Assembly (NCBI RefSeq): GCF_032854445.1
Contig: NC_088301.1
Span: forward strand, 17,384,018 to 17,448,017
DNA length: 64,000 nt
Direction: 5' to 3'
DNA from: Liolophura sinensis
Lineage: Eukaryota; Mollusca; Polyplacophora; Chitonida; Chitonidae
How positions within the stretch are numbered: position 1 is the stretch's first letter; each line of letters begins with the position of its first letter. This document shows, one piece after another, positions 55,858 through 64,000 of the stretch. The translations under genes were made by a program, and so were the position numbers. The notes beneath the pieces were generated by a model. That model saw nothing but the letters and a program-made list of their open reading frames with translations. It searched no databases and was not told where the DNA came from.

Positions 55858-57384
55858 CTATCCAAAAAAAGAAACGCATAACCCGGTTTTTTGCGGAGGT
55901 GATGCAGTCTTTTCAATTATGCATAACTAAATAAGAATTGCTATTCTGCAAATATTTTTTTACACAGATTAAGGAAGGGTCCATATCTAGACAACAAGGC
56001 CATCAACTTGAGGTAAGACGCTCACAATGAGTCTCCCACTTGAGTGGAATGTCAGTAACTGTTGTGACCACCACGGGCACGAATAAGAGTTCTGACACGC
56101 CTTGTCATGGACTGGATGAGACGCTGGATAGAGGCCTGGGGAATGTTCTGCCACTCCTCCTGCAAACATGCAACTTGCTCTTGAAGCGTTTGGGGTTGAG
56201 GTTGACGATGGCGTAGACGTCGATCAAGTTCATCCCACAGATGTTAAATTGGGTTAAGATTTGGGGAACGGGACGGCCAGGGTAGCACATTTACATTGTT
56301 TTCGGCGAGGAAGTCCCTTGTGACACGTGGCGTGTGCGGTCTGGCGTTGTCCTGCTGGAACAACTCCCGCTGAACGTCAATGACAGGTAAGAGGTGTGGC
56401 TGCAGGATGGTGTCTCGGTAGCGTACGGCCGTAAGATTTCCCTGAACGTGGACAAGATTTGTACGACCAGTATACGATATTGCTGCCCACATCATCACAC
56501 TCCCTCCACCAAATCTGTCCACTTGGCGTACGCAGTTAGGGGCATAACGTTCGTGAGCACGTCTGTAAACCCGGTTTCTACCATCACGTCTCTGCATTAG
56601 GAATCTGGACTCATCACTGAACCAAATGCGTCGCCAGTTGCGTAGATTCCATGCAGTCACGTTGTTACGCCATCTGAGGCGATTGGCGCGATGGTGAGGA
56701 CGCAGCACGATCCCAACATAGGGCCTCCTGGCTCTCAGTCCATGTTCCCTCAGCCTGTTCCGCACTGTCTGACCTGATATCCTCCTCAGTCCAGGTATGC
56801 TGGCTGCTGTGCTTTCAGCTGTAGCACAACGGTCACACAAATGGAGGACCCTTATGTAGCGATCTTGGGCTGCTGTAGTGACACGTGGTCGACCTGAACG
56901 CCGACGGTCATTTGTTGTCCGAGTATTGTTGTAGCGGGCAGCAAGCCGTGAAATCGTGCTCTGGCTGACGTGTAGACGCCTAGAAATGGACGATTGGGAC
57001 TCTCCAGCTTGAAGTCTTCCAATGGCAATATTTCTTGTGACAGTGTCAAGACGTGGCATGTTGAATCAGCTTGAAAACACCACTTGAAAGACGCCGATTT
57101 CCTGCCCGAAGTTGCGGTTTTATAGTCAAACTGCATGCTTTCCATGCGTAAGTTCGGCGTGTAAGACTGCACGTGATGCAGTGTGGTGCTCTATTTTTTA
57201 CTTCTTCCAAAAACGGCCTCCAAACTCAACATTTTCAACCAAGAAATGTTTTGAGGAATAAAATGTGTGCTAACTGTGAATATTAACAATATTAAAACAC
57301 ATTTTGCTCATGAAATGAAGACAAAATGTATTTATTTCATTTTAAAAAAAAACAAAACACCTATGCGTTTCTTTTTTTGGATAG
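55858..57384 (-). mobile_element. Tc1-like transposon, copy 2 (nested in Harbinger)
   Basis: 1527 bp flanked by TA (55856-55857, 57385-57386), ends CTATCCAAAAAAAGAAACG, a better inverted pair than in copy 1. Same family as 44431-45952, on the opposite strand. Confidence 0.92.
56059..57059 (-). pseudogene. Tc1-like transposase, copy 2, stop at the catalytic Glu
   Basis: Open from 57059 (MPRLDTVTRNIAIGRLQAGE) through two HTH motifs (SQSSISRRLHVSQSTISR; GRPR linker), IWFSDESRFLMQ (first Asp), QDNARPHTPRV (second Asp) to SPNLNPI, then TAA (56244-56246) exactly where GAG encodes the catalytic Glu in copy 1. The frame downstream (HLWDELDRR... to the end near 56060) is still open. One codon therefore inactivates an otherwise intact gene. 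Confidence 0.9.
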
Positions 57385-58267
57385 TATATGTTCCAAAGTT
57401 ACGATTCTGTACTACCAGTCAACTTACAAATGAAATTAATACAAACAATCCTTTGAAATTTTAATTCAGTGAAAGTTGACATTGAATTGTTTAAAATTAA
57501 AAAATAACACAAATAGACCAATATGGCAATAGGTGATCTGCTGGACAGATTGAAACATGAACACATGAGAAAATAAGAAGTGTGCATGTGTCGGGGCAGG
57601 TTAAATGGCCTGTGTGCTAGGTGAATTTCTATATGAAGCATAGAGCACTGTTTACATAATACACAGAAAGTGATTTGTTTTATGCCATACTTAACAACAT
57701 CTTGGTTATTAGATTAATCCTCACATATTCTAAAATTTCATTTATATACATAATTCATTATGGCATGAATCAAAATATAGGTCTATTTGAACGAGTATTT
57801 GTCTGTGGTAGTGCTCAGTATAAAATGCCACACGGGTCACTAATAATTTTACCTCTAGTCTCCACAGTTTGGAAGTCTACATATATTAGAGAAGTGCCTA
57901 CATTTGCATTTTAAATTAAATAAATCATTTTCCATCGTACATAAATATTCTTAAGCTTAATAAATGAACTGGTTTTACTCACTTTACAAAAATCTAGCCA
58001 ATAAAGGCCAAGTTCATCATTCTAATATTAATGTGTCGTTCATTTTGATCATTTGCAATATTATTTTTCCAGTGCACGACACCCCATGCACCCTCAACTT
58101 CAAGTAAGAACAAAGTACAAACAACTGAATTTGATTTGTTTTCAAAGGCAGTTTTGACAATTTAATATTTCAAAAAATAACTACCGAAGCCGACTTGGTC
58201 TAATCTTATAAATGCTAAATACCCTTACACTATTCCATTTAAATATTTTAGATAAAATAACTTAAGT

Positions 58268-58560
58268 TCACATACCCCTTAAGTTCACATACCCTTGCCC
58301 TTTCTGGAGGGCCGAGATTTGCGATTTGGTTTGGGAAAAAATATTGTGCCACTTTTCTCCCACTTCTTCTTGTGACCGCTTGACGGCTGTGCAGGAGGCA
58401 TTCAACATGTCCGTCACAAACTTCCATGTATTTTTTTCTTTTCTGAGGTCAACCCTGCACTCAACTTGTCCCTCAATATGGCTTTGTGTCATGAGATTGG
58501 CGAGGCTCAAGCGCTTGTCGTTTGACCAGTTTGACTTTCTCTTCTATTTTTTCTTCCACA
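58268..58560 (-). pseudogene. Myb/SANT-like accessory protein of Harbinger, part
   Basis: The minus strand carries a Lys-rich block near 58550, then LRKEKNTWKFVTDMLNASCT and VKRSQEEVGEKWHNIFSQTK. The latter matches the trihelix/Myb-like signature (K-R-x-x-E-E-V-x-x-K-W) of Harbinger accessory proteins, which bind element ends and help import the transposase. Frame interruptions make it a remnant. Confidence 0.65.
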
Positions 58561-59260
58561 CCCGATTGTGTTTACATCGAAATGTCCTCTGCAGCTCACA
58601 TGACATTATGATGTACCAAAAATATCCTTTTTATTAGAGAGCTCTCTCGCTAAAACTTATCTTTTATGCATTTCTTTCGCTAAGAATCCTGTTAAGAAAT
58701 TTTATGAATGCATTCTTAAATATTTTCGTAGCTAAAAGTAACATTCGTACTTAAGTATAAATTCTTGAATCTTAAGAATCTTTATGAATACGGGCTCAGG
58801 TATCCATGCTAAAGGATACAGGACTTTTTCAGTTCCACCACATACATGAGTTTCTCATTAATAACAACTATGTGAAATTTGGGTAAACCATATATCAACA
58901 GTGTATAGATATTCCAATGGGTATCAGCTGTGCCGCCCTTTTGGTTGACCTATACCTCTTCTCGTATGAATACGACTTTGCAGAAACTATTAAGGAGTAA
59001 CAGCTCACCGGGCCCAGTTTTGCCCATTCACTAAACGGTATATTGTTGATCCGCTAATTTTAAACAATCCAGATATAACAAAGGCCGTGAAAGATATAGG
59101 TCAACCTTTGCTGAATTTAAAGGAAAACACAGGCTGTGCAGAGGGTACATCTTAACTGGACCTATATTTGTACAAAGACAAGAACGAATTCCTGTCTCAC
59201 AGACTGTGAAAGGAGAGAGATAGTTTCAGTATAAATTATACACAATAAATACTTGGTGTA

Positions 59261-60821
59261 AACTGACGGCCAAAAGAATCTTTACGACTCCGTGAGTTAA
59301 GTTTATCCAGCCATTTCAGCAAATTCATACCAAATTATTGTAGGAAAACACTGTACAAGGAAGAAAGCTAAAAACTCGCGTGACCTATGGATGGCCGCAG
59401 CTACTCATGTAATAAGTGTGTAAAAACGTTACACACACTGTGCTGGTCTTGCACGCTGACTAAAAGCCACGATTGACCCGTGAACAACGTGAGAGGGCCC
59501 TGGGTATGATATCCAAGAGCCACTCATGCCCATATGGCCAGGTCGTTCGGCTTCTCTCGTGTAACTGTGTCAAACTTGATGCAATGTTACAGACAGGCAT
59601 GGCAGACAACAGCCAAGAACAGACACGCCTAGGGTAACTAAGCCTAGAGAAGACGGGTAACTGCGCATTTTACACCCGAGGAACCGCTACCTGACAGTGA
59701 CGTCATCGTCAATCAATGCCTTAGTCACTGGATCAGTCGACAGACCGTGTACAGGAGACTAATGGCTCACGGAATTAGGGCCTATCCACCATTCAGAGGG
59801 CAGTTGTTGACAGACGAACATCGTCGCCAGAGGTTATGATGGGCTCCAATTGTACGCCTTTGGCAGCGACGTGATAGGCAGCGTGTTGTTTTACCGGATG
59901 ATAGCCGCTTCTGCCTGTTCCGAACCGATAGCATACAGCGAGTTTACCGTCGAAGAGGCAAACGAACGGCTGCATCACGCGTCCAAGAGGTGGTACCGTT
60001 TGGTGGCGGCAGCGTGATGGTGTGGGGTGGGATTTGTAAAGAGGAACGGACACCACTGGTCATCATCTACGGGAACCTAACGGTTCAACGGTACGTGGAA
60101 GAAATTCCACATCCTGTTGTCCTGAAATTCTACGTCCTGTTGTCCTGCCATTCCTTCAACAGAAGCCACGTGGTGCCTTGTACCAGCATGACAACGCCAT
60201 ACCCCAAACATCTCGAGTTGTACAGAACTTCAAGGACACCAACGACGTGAACCTCTTGCCGTGGCCTACACGTTCTCCAGATATGTCCCCCATAGAACAC
60301 CTTTGGGATAACACGGGTCGTCGAGTAATACAACGGCCATACTTTGCAGCCAACCGACAAGAACTGGTGTTTGTTCTGCAAGATGAATGACAACGAATCC
60401 CATGTTCTCTCATCAGACGACTGACTTTTTCTATGCGTCGGAGAGTTTTTGAATGGCTTAAATCAAGGTGTGGCCACTCGCGATATTGAATGGTTTTGAT
60501 ATTGACTGATTTTAAAAATAATAAATTTTTGTGTACTCTGTCCATTGTTAACCGAGATGGAATGGCTATTTTTCTACCTCCACTCTGTTTGTTCACTTGT
60601 AAAATGATTTGAGGGCTGCTATGTCCGCTCTTACCCAAGACTTTCAATATCTAAGGTCATTAGTCTTTTTTAATATATTAAACTTCAATCATCCTGTTTT
60701 TTTTTGATCTTGCAAATTAGTCATTAATCTTTTCAATATATTAAACTTCAGTCATCCTGTTTTTTTGCTCTTGCAAAAAAATTAACTTGAACTCTTGTAA
60801 AATTTCTTTTGGCCGTCAGTT
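59261..60821 (+). mobile_element. Third Tc1-like transposon, different family
   Basis: 1561 bp flanked by TA. Terminal repeats AACTGACGGCCAAAAGAA (left) and its inverse (right). Inserted within the RT-fragment repeat. Confidence 0.88.
59480..60390 (+). pseudogene. Tc1-like transposase of the third element (broken)
   Basis: Across frames: EQRERALGMISKSHAHM, ISRQTVYRRLMAHGIRA, PDDSRFCLFRTDSIQRVYRR (first Asp), PFGGGSVMVWGGICKEERTP, QHDNAIPQTSRVVQNF (second Asp), SPDMSPIEHLWDNTGRR (Glu). Spacing between the last two is 34, again DD34E. Several frameshifts and a TGA after HRRQRL. Confidence 0.85.
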
Positions 60822-61219
60822 TATTACTTGGTCCTGCATATGCCGTGTACATATGTCGCCTAAAGTTATACAATAAGTATAATTCTCTTGTAAGCAGATA
60901 TGGACAGACCATCCAAAACTTCTGATTCTCTGTTTCATGATTGTATGTAACTCGAGGCCAGGGCTGTTATATTTATACTGTTGAATTAGATCGTCCAGTT
61001 GGATACATGAACAGTTGCAATCAAAGCGTAACTGAGTTTCTGTACATATTTTACTATTGACAAGTTATATTCTAGCACGGTACACGATTTGAATACTGAT
61101 TTTATTCAATGGCCTAGAATATAGATTTCGTCGTTCATACATCATTGGAAACTCTTGACTGCTTCTCTTCGCACGATTACGTCCTATTTTCGTACTCTAT
61201 ATACTTTTGTAGTTCTATC

Positions 61220-61870
61220 GGGTTAGACGCCAGGGGTTAACAGTACACGAACTATATCCTCAACGCCAGGTGCTAATGGCATACGACCCTATATTCTCTA
61301 CGCCATAAAGTAACAGTTTACGGCCTTATACCCTCTACTCCAGTGCTAGCAAAACACGATCCTATACCCTGTACTTTAGGAGCAAACAGCATATTATTCC
61401 TCTACCCCATCAATTAACAGCTTACAACCCTTCTACTTCATGGCTAACCTCACACGACCCTATACCCTCTACTCCAGGAGCTAACAGCATATCACTCCTA
61501 TACCCCATCAATTAACAGCTTACAACCACTCTACTCCATGGCTAACTTCACACGACCCAATAATCTCTATCCCAGGAGCTAACAGCACATTACTCCTCTA
61601 CCCCTTCAATTAATAGCTTTCAACCGCTCTACTCCAGGATGTAACAACACACGACCCTATATCTTCTACACCAGGAGCTAGCACGACCCTATATACTTTT
61701 CACCAAAAGGTAACAACTCGCGACCCTATGTACTCTACTCCAGGAGCTAACAACACACGACCCTATATCTTCTACAGCAGGAGCTAGCACGATCCTATTC
61801 ATTCTTCACCAGAAGGTAACAACTTGTGACCCTATAAACTCTACTCCAGGAGCTAACAACACACAACCCC
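61220..61870. repeat. Minisatellite, ~37-bp units (CTCCAGGAGCTAACA..CACGACCCTATA)
   Basis: About 16-17 degenerate units such as CTACTCCAGGAGCTAACAAC followed by ACACGACCCTATATCTT. It ends ~50 bp before the TM exon. A short remnant lies in the duplicate at 15788-16075. Confidence 0.88.
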
Positions 61871-61922
61871 AATCCCATTCTGACCAATTATTCACTAATT
61901 TACTTTGATTTTAAAGTTTCAG

Positions 61923-62025
61923 GCCTGTCGGATACCCCTAAAGATTACACGGGAGTGATTGCCGGAAGTGCTGCCGGAATATCTCTTGTTGTCATGGTCA
62001 CCGGACTCATTATCATTGTTATGAT
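61923..62025 (+). CDS. Receptor exon: juxtamembrane and transmembrane segment
   Basis: After TTTAAAGTTTCAG, phase 1, it encodes LSDTPKDYTGVIAGSAAG then ISLVVMVTGLIIIVM, a single hydrophobic helix of ~22 residues, ending at a GTAAGT donor in phase 2. The next exon starts in phase 2 with RRKP, the positive stop-transfer signal. This fixes topology as type I with the EGF and lectin-like repeats outside. Confidence 0.88.
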
Positions 62026-62242
62026 GTAAGTCTGGGCTAGTTTTAAACCCGTGTACAATCGCTTTATGAGTAATATCTGTACTTCTACTACTGTCAGAGT
62101 TTTCAGAAGAGAAACAGAATACACTAGGTCTCTAATTTGCTACATACAGCGTAGTTGGTAATAGTTGTTTTAAATTTGTGATACACATGTATTTAATGTG
62201 GTTTACTTTTTTGCCACATGATCATCCCATTTTTTCCATTAG

Positions 62243-62444
62243 CCGCAGAAAACCGCAACTTGTACCGACAGGTGGTGCTAAAGGCCCTGGACCAAACAGT
62301 ACTCCAGCAGAGGAGAGCTCAGTTCCCGCAGAAGTTATGAGTAGAAGTGAAATGTCTGAGCCATCAAGCTTGTATGATACACGTGATAAAAATTCTTGTG
62401 AAGATCACCCCTACGAAACCATTCGTGAATACGTCAATCTATGA
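62243..62444 (+). CDS. Receptor last exon: cytoplasmic tail with two tyrosine motifs
   Basis: After TTTTTTCCATTAG the frame continues RRKPQLVPTGGAKGPGPN, a Ser/Glu-rich middle, and ends HPYETIREYVNL, stop at 62442-62444. YETI and YVNL are both Y-x-x-hydrophobic motifs, as used for endocytic sorting or, when phosphorylated, SH2 binding (YVN suits Grb2-type). Spacing is too short for a canonical ITAM. An AATAAA follows at 62595. Confidence 0.88.
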
Positions 62445-62594
62445 TAAGACACACAGGTCTTGAAAACAATGTTCAGACTGATATATTGTATTTCTGCATA
62501 AACCGAGATTACCGTGGTCGACTTAACCTCCTCGACATCTGCCTACTATGTGCTGTTATAATGTGATTGTATATTAAATTTGATGAAAACTCAG

Positions 62595-62600
62595 AATAAA
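62595..62600 (+). promoter_or_regulatory. Polyadenylation signal of the receptor gene
   Basis: AATAAA 151 bp after the stop codon, the first on the + strand downstream. Confidence 0.6.
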
Positions 62601-62604
62601 ACAC

Positions 62605-63285
62605 TGACAGGTAAATTAACAAGGAGCCATTTTTTCTCGGGTTACGTTTGATATTTGCCAAATGTCACACTGGCATTGATGCGCTGATTTAACTTTATGT
62701 TATTGTTATAGTATTTCATATCACTTGGAATATTTGTGGGGCATCGGCCTACTCCAAAGGCCTCAATTCTTTGATAGCTCAGATTGAGATAAAACTACTT
62801 ACATCGTGTTGTTGACCCGGGACTTCCATGGCAGACGTCGCATGCAGTGCTCTCACTGAGCTTGTCGATTTTTCATTGGATAACGTTTCATCTTAGGGCG
62901 CCATCACGTTTCATCCTAGAATAGAATGTCTCTATCGGCGTCTAGAAACGTTGCTGGCTGCGCAGAATTCTAAGGCAAATGTCATTAAACTGTGTGTTCT
63001 TGACGATGTGCTGAATTTAAAATAGATGATACTTCACAGAACCATAGCAAAATAAAAATAACAAAAAATAACGTTCGTACACGATGCTAACCTTAGTTCA
63101 AGCTGTATATTCTCCTTTATAATGCTGTGGAACTATAGCCAATGGGTCGTTCAATGGGTCGTTCAAAAGTGTATTAAAAGTTATTTCAGTCTTTAAAACC
63201 GTTATATCAGTCTTTGCCTAATACAAAACGAATTACATTTAGTCCAGACTAAAGTTAATACCAGTCTTAACTGCCAATACGCATT
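62605..63285. other. Non-coding stretch, nothing recognised
   Basis: No ORF, exon-like block or repeat found apart from a short duplication AATGGGTCGTTC at ~63140-63165. Confidence 0.45.
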
Positions 63286-63289
63286 TGAA

Positions 63290-63655
63290 CAACAATTGGT
63301 GCTTCTTTATGAAGTATGGCGCGAATGTCGAGCAAGACAATCATGTGGTGTTGGTTACTGGCAGTTGTACGACCAGAGAGGTAGCCAGCATGAGCTTGAC
63401 TTAAACTCACAGTGATCACTTCAGCCATTGTGCCGCTGTGTAACGCTAACCACTGGACCACTGAGGCTTCCACCCAAGAATTTTTCACGAACACGATGAT
63501 GGTCAGTTTTATTACTGAAGGAAACCGCAGATGCCGGAGATAATCCAGCGACCTTTGGCAAATTACTGATGAAGTTTAGCATCAGTGATGTAGAGATATT
63601 GTCACCATAATGTTGTAAAACTAGTGGCCTGTAAGGAGCGTTCGTCCACACTATT
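63290..63655 (-). mobile_element. SINE head plus upstream SINE-related unit
   Basis: On the minus strand a tRNA-like head (GTGGTCCAGTGGTTAGCG; GAGTTTAAGTC) follows a block (63481-63655) shared with 17880-18070. Same dimer-like arrangement as there. Both ORFs listed in this stretch are SINE translations. Confidence 0.65.
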
Positions 63656-63960
63656 GTAGACGACGATTTGTGGTCAAGATCTCACTAGATGGTAGACAAC
63701 GGTTTATAGTCACCAAGACCACACGAAGGTAGGCGACCCTTTATAGTCACCAAGACCACATGATACAAGACAACGAATTTTTGTTACGAAGACCATATGA
63801 TGGTATACGACGGTTTATAGTCACCAAGACCACGTGATGGTAGACAACGGTTTATAGTCACCAAGACCACATGATAGTAGACAACGATTTTTTGTTACGA
63901 AGACGACACGATGGTAGACGACGGTTTAAAGTCACCAAGACCACATAGTAGTAGACAAGT
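63655..63960. repeat. Minisatellite, ~36-bp units in two alternating forms
   Basis: Units such as GGTAGACGACGGTTTATAGT followed by CACCAAGACCACATGAT, alternating with a form carrying TTTTTGTTACGAAGAC, so the higher-order period is ~70 bp. Confidence 0.88.
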
Positions 63961-64000
63961 GAGTTATATAGTCTGTATAGACCGTTCCAGTGAGATATGG

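Larger units (their letters stand above)
53631..58796. mobile_element. Harbinger element, copy 2 (nearly full length, with a Tc1 inside)
   Basis: Terminal repeats GGCCCGTATTCATAAA (left) and inverted AGCCCGTATTCATAAA (right), flanked by CAG at 53628-53630 and 58797-58799. The empty paralogous site at 43466 carries CAG once. Inside: decayed HARBI1-type transposase on + (53850-54500), Myb-like gene pieces on - (55187-55369, 58268-58560), and a Tc1 element at 55858-57384. Without the Tc1 it is ~3.6 kb, normal for the superfamily. Confidence 0.85.
58845..61225 (+). pseudogene. Second copy of the reverse transcriptase fragment, split by a Tc1-like element
   Basis: 58845-59260 and 60824-61225 align with 14605-15450. 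Keeps IPMGISCAALLVDLYLFSYE, absent from copy 1, and a YIVDPLILNNP form of the YIDD block. Many stops. Confidence 0.65.

Overview
This window looks like invertebrate nuclear DNA, most likely from a marine mollusc and probably a bivalve. Two tRNA-derived SINE families of mollusc type are scattered through it, one ending in the tail ATTCTTGAGTACGGCGTAAA followed by AAATAAATAAAT. Phase-1 exons of a multi-EGF receptor are spread over tens of kilobases. Gypsy/Gmr1-like, I-superfamily LINE, DIRS, Crypton, Tc1, Harbinger and THAP/SWIM (ISL2EU-like) elements lie between them. No bacterial genes, rRNA, tRNA or CRISPR loci were seen.

Layout. 1-8354: two Gypsy-superfamily retrotransposons in tandem on the minus strand, sharing an LTR. 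The complete one (2305-7337 between LTRs 1287-2304 and 7338-8354) has one open 1596-aa Gag-Pol with integrase UPSTREAM of reverse transcriptase, the Gmr1-like order. 8355-21150: two diverged copies of a host segment, each with a 61-bp signal-peptide exon (9457-9517 open; 19353-19413 with a stop), plus decayed transmembrane and tail exons at 16.1-16.5 kb, SINEs and minisatellites. 21150-25400: a decayed DNA transposon with a SWIM-finger gene on + and a THAP/DDE transposase gene on -, converging tail to tail. 26297-31672: a solo LTR of the Gmr1-like family with an intact 5-bp target duplication (CTAAG), split by a 5'-truncated LINE. 31.7-44.0 kb: exons of the receptor gene (EGF, two-exon F5/8 type C-like domain, several EGF exons), partly duplicated and decayed, with truncated Harbinger, DIRS and Crypton elements between. 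44.4-60.8 kb: a nest of transposons in what appears to be one large intron (Tc1; an integrase-deleted Gmr1-like element; DIRS; Harbinger with a Tc1 inside it; a third Tc1-like element). 61.2-62.6 kb: minisatellite, then intact transmembrane and cytoplasmic-tail exons, stop codon and AATAAA. 63.3-64.0 kb: SINE and a minisatellite.

How it fits together. The host content is one + strand locus for a type I membrane receptor: signal peptide, EGF/laminin-like repeats, lectin-like F5/8C domain, EGF repeats, transmembrane helix, and a tail ending in two tyrosine motifs. Nearly all exons are in phase 1, so they can be duplicated or lost without breaking the frame. The locus has been internally duplicated and part of it has decayed. 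Two of the exons assigned to it carry small frameshifts, so it is either a pseudogene or contains sequence errors. Everything else is mobile DNA at different ages. The youngest is the Gmr1-like tandem, whose LTR copies differ at about four positions by eye.
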